Source: an uncultured Eubacteriales bacterium
GTDB lineage: Bacteria; Bacillota; Clostridia; UMGS1840
Direction: 5' to 3'
Assembly (NCBI GenBank): GCA_900555525.1
Contig: USLP01000009.1
Span: 1-13,740, forward strand
Length of the DNA: 13,740 nt
The position numbers and the translations under genes are program-made. The notes beneath the pieces were generated by a model that did no database searches, was not told the origin of the DNA, and worked only from the letters and a program-made list of their open reading frames with translations. The number at the start of each line of letters is the position of its first letter. Positions within the stretch are counted from its first letter, which is position 1. Of this stretch, positions 8,607 to 13,740 are shown piece by piece.

Positions 8607-8635
8607 ATTATAACATATCGCTCGAATTTTTTCAA
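8607..8635 (-). promoter_or_regulatory. Sigma-A-type promoter of the SLH/beta-helix operon
   Basis: On the minus strand TTGAAA (8630-8635) and a perfect TATAAT (8607-8612) are separated by exactly 17 bp. The start codon of the SLH gene is 44 bp downstream of the -10 box, which leaves a short leader. No operator or riboswitch structure is evident. Confidence 0.75.
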
Positions 8636-8706
8636 TATATATTTTGTTACTTAATTGCACCTCTCGTTAGGCACACGGAATTTGAACCCGATATGCCCGA
8701 CCCCGC

Positions 8707-8735
8707 AAAAAAAGCAGTCCTGCGCGGACTGCTTT
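8707..8735 (-). terminator. Intrinsic terminator of the methyltransferase pseudogene
   Basis: A perfect 10-bp stem, aaagcagtcc (8711-8720) with ggactgcttt (8726-8735), closes a 5-nt loop. On the minus strand it is followed by a T-run (A-run at 8707-8713 on the plus strand). It lies 23 bp past the reconstructed stop of the methyltransferase (8759-8761), which supports that longer reading of the gene. Confidence 0.85.
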
Positions 8736-8758
8736 GGAACTATTCACTTTACATGATT

Positions 8759-9529
8759 TTATTTTTTCGCCGTAAAAAATAATCTTGGGTATTTGAATAT
8801 TATTTTACCGTTTCTTTGGAGCGGATATGTGTCTTTTAAACGCTCCGTAAAATCACTCAAAAATATTTTTTGGTCGTCCTCCGATAATTGCAACAAATAA
8901 GGACGAAGTCATGTTCCCTTGTACCACTCTATAATGCTTTCGTATGACGGCATTATAAGAAAATATGTTGTCTCCCAAATTCTGAAATCATCGGTTAGCT
9001 CCGACAAAACATCGTAATATTCATTCTCACAAAGATTATTATACATTCTCAAAGTATGGATTTTGTTCTTCCATTTATCCGAAACCGCAAGTGTTTTCAA
9101 TATATCATGAACAGGGTGCTTTGACTGTACAGGTATCTGCACGGCAAGCGTTCCGCCGTCATTCAGCAAGTGAAACATATTTCCAATCAATTCCTTATGA
9201 TTGGGAATCCATTGAATACAGGCATTAGAAAATACTACGTCAAAACGATTTTTAATATTGCAAAGCTCTTTTTCGGCGTCAAGCTTTATAAATTCAATAT
9301 CGGGATTGTTCTTTTTTGCCGCCGCAAGCATATCGTCCGAATTATCCGCTCCCGTTATTCGTGCCTTCGGAAACTTATCCGCCAAAACAGCCGTGCTGTT
9401 TCCGATACCGCACCCGATATCCAATACAGAATTCACATTTTCGCCATCTATTGAATTTGCCAAATCAATTGCGGGAATTGTGCGCTCCCCCTTAAATTTG
9501 CTGTATTGCACAGCGCTCTACTTATCCAT
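8759..9529 (-). pseudogene. tam: Trans-aconitate 2-methyltransferase-like SAM enzyme, broken by two nonsense codons
   Basis: From ATG at 9527-9529, preceded by GAGGTG, the frame runs 256 codons to TAA at 8759-8761 without a frameshift but holds two stops. TAG at 9518-9520 is codon 4, where homologues commonly have Trp (W-x-A-x-QY). TGA at 8909-8911 is codon 207, between WYKGT and LRPYLLQLS, where homologues usually have Gly (WYKGTGLRPYL). Past the TGA the family C-terminus continues, ending PRLFFTAKK. The SAM-binding motif VLDIGCGIGNS sits at residues 35-45, with GADNS and the FSNACIQWIPNH signature of the Tam family. Intact Tam is a cytosolic enzyme of about 250 residues that methylates trans-aconitate. 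A GTG at 9509-9511 could restart translation, giving a 200-residue protein lacking the last 50 residues. TGG to TAG and GGA to TGA are each single-base changes, so decay is recent or these are sequence errors. Confidence 0.82.
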
Positions 9530-9563
9530 AAAAGCACCTCGCTATTTTTTATTTATCACAGTT

Positions 9564-9592
9564 ATTATACCACATAGAAATTAAGAAAGCAA
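9564..9592 (-). promoter_or_regulatory. Promoter of the methyltransferase gene
   Basis: On the minus strand TTGCTT (9587-9592) and TATAAT (9564-9569) are spaced by 17 bp, and the -10 box ends 34 bp before the ATG at 9529. It is intact although the gene is broken. It diverges from the promoter of the lipoprotein operon. Confidence 0.65.
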
Positions 9593-9687
9593 GCACTTTT
9601 GATTGATTTTTTATTTATCTTTAATGGAATATTTGCACTAATATATACCGGTAATATTGTTCATATATACAAATAGTTAGTTTACAC

Positions 9688-9716
9688 TTGACAAACAGTA
9701 CAGTTTGTTGTATACT
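9688..9716 (+). promoter_or_regulatory. Consensus promoter of the lipoprotein operon, with inverted repeats
   Basis: TTGACA (9688-9693) and TATACT (9711-9716) are spaced by 17 bp, close to the sigma-A consensus. The spacer carries two overlapping inverted repeats: acaaac (9691-9696) with gtttgt (9703-9708), and acagta (9695-9700) with tactgt (9713-9718). Symmetric sequence lying over the -35 and -10 boxes suggests a repressor operator. The start codon is 33 bp downstream of the -10 box. Confidence 0.75.
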
Positions 9717-9749
9717 GTTAGTACATATTTAATATACGGAGGGTTTACA

Positions 9750-10178
9750 ATGGATAATGTTTTTAAAGCAAAAAAGTATCGCAGAATACGAACAATCGGA
9801 ATCTCGGTATTGCTGACAGCAATAATTTTAACAGGCTGTACAAACAATACGGCAAATAACAAAAATCCGAGCCAAACGGAAGAAAATACCGTTTCCGCTT
9901 CTGCTGAAATTGAACCGTGGAGACAGTTTTTAAAGGATTACGAGGCATGGGTTGACAGTTGGATTGAAATTTCAAAAAAATATAGAGAAAATCCTAAAGA
10001 CTTAACAATTATATCAGATTATACAAATATGTTATCTGAAATGTACGAATGGGGAGAAAGGGCAGATGAATACGAAAACGAATTAAAGAATGACGATATG
10101 TCATCGGAAGAATTTGCAGAATACATGAATACACTTTCAAGAATATTAATAAAAATTTCAAAAGCTTATGAAGAATAG
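9750..10178 (+). CDS. Small secreted lipoprotein of unknown function
   Basis: A 142-residue protein. The start at 9750 is chosen because GGAGGG (9738-9743) precedes it. An upstream in-frame ATG at 9705 would lie inside the promoter. The N-terminus is basic (KAKKYRRIRT), then hydrophobic, ending in the lipobox LTGC with Cys30 as the lipidated residue. A short Asn/Ser/Thr-rich spacer follows. The mature part, from about residue 53, is a predicted helical bundle rich in Trp, Tyr and Glu (YEAWVDSWIEISKKY, ISDYTNMLSEMYEW). It reminds me of small clostridial lipoprotein domains of the DUF6591 kind, but I cannot confirm this. It sits outside the membrane and is the first gene of a pair with the membrane protein 11 bp downstream. 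Confidence 0.82.
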   Translation: MDNVFKAKKYRRIRTIGISVLLTAIILTGCTNNTANNKNPSQTEENTVSASAEIEPWRQFLKDYEAWVDSWIEISKKYRENPKDLTIISDYTNMLSEMYEWGERADEYENELKNDDMSSEEFAEYMNTLSRILIKISKAYEE

Positions 10179-10189
10179 GAGAAAAAACA

Positions 10190-10687
10190 ATGAATAAAAA
10201 AATAACAACATCAACAATAATAATTTTAGCAGGTATACTTATAATGTGGATTGCATTTTTCTGTCCTTATTTAAGTGCAACAGACGGAGCAAAAAAACTT
10301 TTAGATTCGTATGGGTTAAAACAGACTAATTTGAGCATAATTGATATGGCATATTCTTCTTCTCAACTCATCAACTATGCTTCTTCAGGATCGTTGCTTA
10401 AATATCTTCCTTTTTCAGGAATTATATTATTAGGTATATTTTCGTTATTAAATGTAATTTTTTCTGTAGTGAAAAAACCGGTTGCAGTTATTGTATTTGA
10501 TATACTCTCACTCGTAATATTTTTAATTACCGATTTAAATATTAGGGGCAATATGGCTTTTTCAAAGACATATTATTCTCACTCATTTGCCTACTACATA
10601 TTCTATTTATCCGCATTGATTGTCTTTGTAGGAGCTATAGGGTTATTGAAAGAAAAAAGAAAAGCCAAAGTGTCAACTGCCGAATGA
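10190..10687 (+). CDS. Four-helix integral membrane protein of unknown function
   Basis: A 165-residue protein with predicted membrane segments at about 8-28, 73-93, 97-117 and 133-153. A polar loop (about 30-70) between the first two segments probably faces outward. The C-terminus is short and basic (KEKRKAK), consistent with a cytoplasmic end. AGGAG precedes the ATG, and the gene follows the lipoprotein by 11 bp and shares its terminator, so the two are co-transcribed. No enzyme or transporter motif is visible. It could be a membrane partner of the lipoprotein, but this is inferred only from position. Confidence 0.8.
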   Translation: MNKKITTSTIIILAGILIMWIAFFCPYLSATDGAKKLLDSYGLKQTNLSIIDMAYSSSQLINYASSGSLLKYLPFSGIILLGIFSLLNVIFSVVKKPVAVIVFDILSLVIFLITDLNIRGNMAFSKTYYSHSFAYYIFYLSALIVFVGAIGLLKEKRKAKVSTAE

Positions 10688-10704
10688 AAAAACAGATAAT
10701 CTCA

Positions 10705-10744
10705 AAAAAGCACACCGAAGAAAAAAATTTTCGGTGTGCTTTTT
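10705..10744 (+). terminator. Strong intrinsic terminator of the lipoprotein operon
   Basis: The arms 10705-10719 and 10730-10744 are perfectly complementary over 15 bp around GCACACCGAA, with a 10-nt A/T-rich loop. The right arm ends in a T-run for plus-strand transcripts. The A-run on the left would also serve minus-strand transcripts, but none is evident there. Confidence 0.88.
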
Positions 10745-10767
10745 AATTAAATCCTGCAATCCATTTT

Positions 10768-10797
10768 TCTGTACTAATAAACAAGGTTGTCTGTACT
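10768..10797 (+). promoter_or_regulatory. Direct repeat TCTGTACT upstream of the XRE gene, candidate operator
   Basis: The 8-mer tctgtact occurs at 10768-10775 and 10790-10797, 22 bp apart (about two helical turns). The core CTGTACT also occurs inverted at 9697-9703, inside the spacer of the lipoprotein promoter. A -10-like TATA stretch follows at 10828-10841, but no good -35 box is seen. Binding by the XRE protein is an inference. Confidence 0.35.
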
Positions 10798-10859
10798 GAA
10801 AATATCTTCATAAATCTTCACTTTTAGTATAAACTATATATACAAGGAGTTGTATTATT

Positions 10860-11270
10860 ATGAAGATAAAAGAGAACAACAATCAAAAAATTGTTTCAAA
10901 ACCCTGCATACCTATTTCAAAGCTTGAATCGCATAAAAAAGAAATCAATTTGAAGCTTGACCGTATAGGGGATATTATAAGAGAATCCCGTTTGAATCAC
11001 GGTTTAACTCAAGAAGAATTGGCGGAGCTCATTGATGTTACACCTGCATATATAGGTCATATAGAGCGCAATCAACGCAGTTTTTCCCTTCAAACGCTTG
11101 TCAAGCTTGTTACAGAGCTTGACATAGATATGAATTATCTTTTTTCCGAAATTGTCCCAACAGAAGAGGAACAGATTATTATCGATTTTAAACAGCTTAT
11201 TAAAGGAAAACCTCTGAAAACTCAAAAAGCTGTCTTGGATATTGCCAAAACAGCTTTAAAATATCTTTAA
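10860..11270 (+). CDS. XRE-family helix-turn-helix transcriptional regulator
   Basis: A 136-residue cytoplasmic DNA-binding protein. Residues about 37-96 are a Cro/C1-type HTH: IGDIIRESRLNHGLTQEELA, then a recognition region VTPAYIGHIERNQRSFS and the closing helix TLVKLVTELDIDMNYLF. The 36-residue N-terminal extension is polar and lysine-rich. The C-terminal 40 residues (EEEQIIIDFKQLIKGK…) look helical and may mediate dimerisation; no metal-binding or protease motif is present. AAGGAG (10844-10849) supports the ATG at 10860. The gene is single and converges on tuf. Small XRE proteins of this form are common in Clostridia as local regulators. Its target is unknown, although the repeats just upstream suggest autoregulation. 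Confidence 0.9.
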   Translation: MKIKENNNQKIVSKPCIPISKLESHKKEINLKLDRIGDIIRESRLNHGLTQEELAELIDVTPAYIGHIERNQRSFSLQTLVKLVTELDIDMNYLFSEIVPTEEEQIIIDFKQLIKGKPLKTQKAVLDIAKTALKYL

Positions 11271-11289
11271 AAACTTCATTCTGTACCAC

Positions 11290-11321
11290 AAAAAAGCGGT
11301 CGATTTTGAAAATCAACCGCT
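11290..11321 (-). terminator. Intrinsic terminator of tuf
   Basis: AGCGGT (11295-11300) pairs with ACCGCT (11316-11321), and the stem continues through GATTTT/AAAATC with one mismatch. On the minus strand a T-run follows (A-run 11290-11295 on the plus strand). It lies 26 bp after the tuf stop. The plus side lacks a T-run, so it would not efficiently terminate the converging XRE transcript. Confidence 0.8.
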
Positions 11322-11347
11322 GTCAGGCATGTTATTTGAATTAAAGC

Positions 11348-12550
11348 TTACGCTTCAACTTCGGAAACAACGCCGGAACCAACTGTTCTGCCGCCTTCAC
11401 GGATAGCGAAACGAAGTCCTTTTTCAATAGCGATAGGCTTAATGAGTTCAACTTCCATTTTTACGTTATCGCCGGGCATGCACATTTCAACGCCTTCAGG
11501 CAATTTGATCTGACCTGTAACGTCTGTTGTTCTGAAATAGAACTGAGGTCTGTAATCGTTAAAGAAAGGTGTATGTCTGCCGCCTTCATCCTTTGTCAAA
11601 ACATAAACTTCTGCTTTGAACTTTTTGTGGGGATGAATTGTGCCGGGTTTAGCCAAAACCTGTCCTCTTTCGATTTCGTTTCTCTGAACACCTCTCAAGA
11701 GAAGACCAACGTTATCGCCTGCTTCAGCGTAGTCAAGAAGCTTTCTGAACATCTCGATACCTGTAACAACGATTTTTCTTGTTTCTTCAGCAAGACCAAC
11801 GAGTTCAACTTCTTCGTTAAGTTTGAGCTGACCTCTTTCAACTCTACCTGTAGCAACAGTACCTCTACCTGTGATTGTGAATACGTCCTCAACAGGCATA
11901 AGGAACGGCTGATCAGCCTTTCTTTCAGGTGTGGGGATATATTCGTCAACAGCCTTCATAAGCTCAATGATAGGAGCGTATACGGGGTCGTTGGGGTCTG
12001 TGGAAGTAGATTCCAAAGCCTGGAGAGCAGAACCAGCGATAATCGGAACGTCATCACCGGGGAAGTCATACTCGTTAAGCAATTCTCTGATTTCCATTTC
12101 AACGAGTTCCAAAAGTTCTTCGTCGTCAACCTGGTCTTTTTTGTTCATGAATACTACGATATAAGGAACGCCAACCTGACGTGAAAGCAAGATGTGCTCT
12201 CTTGTCTGGGGCATAGGACCGTCAGCAGCGGAAACAACAAGGATTGCACCGTCCATCTGAGCAGCACCTGTGATCATGTTCTTAACGTAGTCGGCATGTC
12301 CCGGGCAGTCAACGTGAGCATAGTGTCTTGCATCTGTTTCATACTCAACGTGAGCTGTAGAGATAGTGATACCTCTTTCTCTTTCTTCCGGAGCTTTGTC
12401 GATCTGGTCATATGCTTCGTACTGAGCCTGACCTTTCATAGCCAAAACCTTTGTGATTGCGGCTGTCAAAGAAGTTTTACCATGGTCAACATGACCAATG
12501 GTTCCAATGTTTACATGGGGTTTGTTTCTTTCAAATTTAGCTTTTGCCAT
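11348..12550 (-). CDS. tuf: Translation elongation factor Tu
   Basis: A complete 400-residue EF-Tu, which carries aminoacyl-tRNA to the ribosome as a GTP complex. The G-domain motifs are GHVDHGKT (19-26), RGITIST (59-65), DCPGHADY (81-88), NKKD (136-139) and GSAL (173-176). Domains 2 and 3 follow, with the usual [14 protein letters not shown] and GGRHTPFF sequences and a [10 protein letters not shown] end. The only mild oddity is Lys in the second variable position of the guanine-specificity motif, where many EF-Tu have NKCD or NKVD; the essential N, K and D remain. AAGGAGG precedes the start. It lies 79 bp downstream of the fusA end, the standard fusA-tuf order, so the two were probably co-transcribed. 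It ends at its own terminator. Confidence 0.98.
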   Translation of the reverse strand: MAKAKFERNKPHVNIGTIGHVDHGKTSLTAAITKVLAMKGQAQYEAYDQIDKAPEERERGITISTAHVEYETDARHYAHVDCPGHADYVKNMITGAAQMDGAILVVSAADGPMPQTREHILLSRQVGVPYIVVFMNKKDQVDDEELLELVEMEIRELLNEYDFPGDDVPIIAGSALQALESTSTDPNDPVYAPIIELMKAVDEYIPTPERKADQPFLMPVEDVFTITGRGTVATGRVERGQLKLNEEVELVGLAEETRKIVVTGIEMFRKLLDYAEAGDNVGLLLRGVQRNEIERGQVLAKPGTIHPHKKFKAEVYVLTKDEGGRHTPFFNDYRPQFYFRTTDVTGQIKLPEGVEMCMPGDNVKMEVELIKPIAIEKGLRFAIREGGRTVGSGVVSEVEA

Positions 12551-12629
12551 TTGATTTTTCCTCCTTAATTTGAAGTTTGTTACTTCTCTATATTTTAAAT
12601 TTTTTAAACGTTTTCACTGACAAATGTTA

Positions 12630-12869
12630 TTATTCGTCGCTTTTTGTTCTTGTTGCAATAATCTTTTCGCCGATAGACTTCGGAACTTCCTCAAAGTGCG
12701 AGGGTTCCATTACATACTGACCGCGACCCTGTGTTCTGGATCTTAAGTCTGTAGCATAACCGAACATTTCGGAAAGCGGAACGTTTGCGGTGATACACTG
12801 AACTCCGCCTGTTCTTGCTTCCATGCCCTGTATCTGACCACGACGAGCGTTAAGGTCGCCCATAACGTC
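12630..12869 (-). CDS. fusA: Elongation factor G, C-terminal fragment (domain V)
   Basis: The last 77 residues, from [17 protein letters not shown] to RTKSDE, match the end of EF-G, the GTPase that moves tRNA and mRNA through the ribosome. The conserved stretches [20 protein letters not shown] and [15 protein letters not shown] are typical of domains V and IV/V packing. The first about 600 residues, including the GTPase domain, are absent. Codon choice resembles tuf next door. Intact fusA would be just upstream of tuf in the str operon, so this is the genuine 3' end of fusA in block B. Confidence 0.9.
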   Translation of the reverse strand, partial: DVMGDLNARRGQIQGMEARTGGVQCITANVPLSEMFGYATDLRSRTQGRGQYVMEPSHFEEVPKSIGEKIIATRTKSDE

Positions 12870-13740
12870 TTCTTTAACTTTTGTCCAAACGTCGATAACT
12901 AACTTCTTACGTTCATCGTTAGTGACCAAGCCTTTTTCGTATAAGCCTTGAATTTGTTCAACTTTTTCTTCACCTTCTTTGATGTTACTATTCTTTGTTG
13001 GAAGGACAGCAATATCAGAAATTGAGACGGTGATACCAGCTTTTGTTGAATATTTGAAACCAAGGTCCTTGATTTCATCGAGAATACGAGATGTTTCATC
13101 AGCCTTATAACGCTTAAATAATTCATTAATAATTGAACCAATAATTCCCTTATTGATTGGACTATATAATGGCTTATTAGCTATATAAGTCTTAATATCT
13201 GTTCCTTTTGGTACAAAGAATTCCATAAGATCGCTTGAAAGGTTCTTCTTATTACTCTTTGTAACAGAGTTAAGATATGGGAAATCTTCTGGATAAATTG
13301 AGTTGAAGATTAACTTACCAACTGTTGTGATAAGATAGCATTTCTTCATTTCATCAGTAAATCCGCTCTTTTTGATTGCTGATGCTGGAATAGCAATACG
13401 ATTGTGAAGGTGAATTTGATGTGTTTCGTAAGCAAGCATTGCTTCTTCGAAATTTCTAAATACTTTACCTTCACTTTGTGAATATAATTCATAGTTATCA
13501 GCTTCTTCATTATCGCCAATGCTTCTATAATATTCAGCCTTACGTTTAAAGCCTTCAATATTATCTTCAAGAGTAAGATAGTAGTTACCTAAAATCATAT
13601 CTTGTGATGGAATACAAATTGGTTTTCCATCTTTTGGACCTAAAATGTTGTGAGAAGCTAACATTAAATCAACTGCTTCGTTTTGAGCTTCTTGTGAAAG
13701 TGGAACGTGAACAGCCATTTGGTCACCATCGAAGTCAGCG
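12630..13740 (-). CDS. Chimeric ORF: RpoC middle fused to EF-G C-terminus, open at the window edge
   Basis: The frame has no stop from the window edge (13740) to TAA at 12630-12632. The methionine at 13718 is internal, because the codons before it read ADFDGDQ, the catalytic loop of RNA polymerase beta'. About 292 residues of RpoC are followed without a gap by the last 77 residues of EF-G. RpoC and EF-G are both essential and are never joined in nature to my knowledge. The downstream tuf gene shows that the EF-G side belongs to the main block, so the RpoC side is the foreign part. An assembly joint at a short shared sequence is the simplest reading. Confidence 0.85.
   Translation of the reverse strand, partial: ADFDGDQMAVHVPLSQEAQNEAVDLMLASHNILGPKDGKPICIPSQDMILGNYYLTLEDNIEGFKRKAEYYRSIGDNEEADNYELYSQSEGKVFRNFEEAMLAYETHQIHLHNRIAIPASAIKKSGFTDEMKKCYLITTVGKLIFNSIYPEDFPYLNSVTKSNKKNLSSDLMEFFVPKGTDIKTYIANKPLYSPINKGIIGSIINELFKRYKADETSRILDEIKDLGFKYSTKAGITVSISDIAVLPTKNSNIKEGEEKVEQIQGLYEKGLVTNDERKKLVIDVWTKVKEDVMGDLNARRGQIQGMEARTGGVQCITANVPLSEMFGYATDLRSRTQGRGQYVMEPSHFEEVPKSIGEKIIATRTKSDE
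12861..12872. other. Putative chimeric joint (block B / block C)
   Basis: RpoC homologues read W-T-K-V-x-(E/D)-(D/E)-V and EF-G homologues read G-D-V-M-G-D-L. The two sequences share the dipeptide Asp-Val, encoded at 12864-12869. The joint therefore falls on or beside a short identical stretch. Base composition and codon use become more AT-rich right after it (from about 12880). Confidence 0.7.
12864..13740 (-). CDS. rpoC: RNA polymerase beta' subunit, internal fragment
   Basis: About 292 residues of the beta' subunit, the part of RNA polymerase that holds the active-site magnesium. The fragment begins at the window edge with the catalytic triad [14 protein letters not shown] (three Asp at about 13736, 13730 and 13724). 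It continues through the LxAxHNILxPKDGKPI and [13 protein letters not shown] region into the pore/funnel domain ([21 protein letters not shown]). Both ends of the gene are missing here. Its 3' coding half is replaced by fusA. The sequence is lysine-, isoleucine- and asparagine-rich and AT-richer than tuf. The style suggests Bacilli or Mollicutes-related bacteria rather than the host of block B, but this needs a search. Confidence 0.92.

Noticed and set aside
8655..8705. tRNA-like 3' end on the minus strand (GGGTTCAAATTCCG)
   Set aside because: The T-loop word is present, but the position after the 7-nt loop is T instead of the invariant C, the stem has a mismatch, and no acceptor stem, anticodon arm or CCA can be placed.
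8759..9529. Reassignment of TGA (Gly) or TAG (Trp) to explain the methyltransferase
   Set aside because: Both stop types would have to be recoded, while other genes in the same block use TGA and TAG as real stops, and the other genes show no internal stops.
9705..9749. Upstream ATG for the lipoprotein gene
   Set aside because: It falls between the -35 and -10 boxes of the promoter, so it would not be transcribed. The ATG at 9750 has the ribosome site and gives a proper signal peptide.
11573..12184. 203-codon plus-strand ORF opposite tuf
   Set aside because: Antisense to the highly conserved EF-Tu, with no protein-like features. Shadow frames on tuf are common.
13716..13718. ATG as a real gene start for the RpoC-EF-G frame
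   Set aside because: The frame stays open upstream and encodes ADFDGDQ, the polymerase catalytic loop, so this methionine is internal.
1..13740. CRISPR array, transposase, integrase or phage genes
   Set aside because: Read on both strands, no regularly spaced repeats and no transposase, integrase or structural phage protein was seen, so the joints at about 2122 and 12866 cannot be blamed on a visible mobile element.

Overview
The window looks like a piece of a metagenomic assembly from a gut-type, AT-leaning Firmicutes community. It does not read as one continuous chromosome. Three blocks can be told apart by gene content and by two joints inside open reading frames. Block A (about 1-2122) is Lachnospiraceae-like: a broken fragment of the RNA-binding protein Tex and an ABC-transporter sugar-binding protein. 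Block B (about 2123-12863) is the main genome, a Clostridia-type bacterium with S-layer-homology surface proteins and the usual fusA-tuf order. Block C (about 12864-13740) is an AT-richer rpoC fragment of Bacilli/Mollicutes character. Taxon names are inferred from protein flavour only, since no search was possible.

Layout. Minus strand, 142-386: tex remnant. Minus strand, 392-3985: one open frame that joins a secreted parallel beta-helix protein (N-terminal 621 residues) to a complete solute-binding protein (last 576 residues). Minus strand, 3998-8563: a 1521-residue secreted protein with Ig-like and discoidin-like modules, a glycine linker and three SLH domains. It has its own sigma-A-type promoter and is followed 12 bp later by the beta-helix gene, with which it forms an operon. 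Minus strand, 8759-9529: a trans-aconitate-methyltransferase-like gene broken by two in-frame stops, with promoter and terminator still visible. Plus strand, 9688-10744: a consensus promoter, a small lipoprotein, a four-helix membrane protein and a strong terminator. Plus strand, 10860-11270: an XRE-family regulator. Minus strand, 11290-12550: tuf with its terminator. Minus strand, 12630-13740: the end of fusA fused in frame to the middle of rpoC, including the catalytic NADFDGD motif at the window edge.

How the genes work together. The SLH protein and the beta-helix protein probably act at the cell surface on plant or host polysaccharide, one as a wall-anchored binding scaffold and the other as a glycan-active enzyme. 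The lipoprotein and membrane protein form a separate small envelope operon of unknown role. A 7-base motif (CTGTACT or its complement) lies in that operon's promoter spacer and twice upstream of the XRE gene, so the XRE protein may control both. The tuf and fusA genes are standard translation factors.

I see no convincing new defence, mobile or RNA system. The most notable signals are the two in-frame chimeric genes (most likely assembly joints), the freshly broken methyltransferase, the internally deleted tex, and the large S-layer surface operon.
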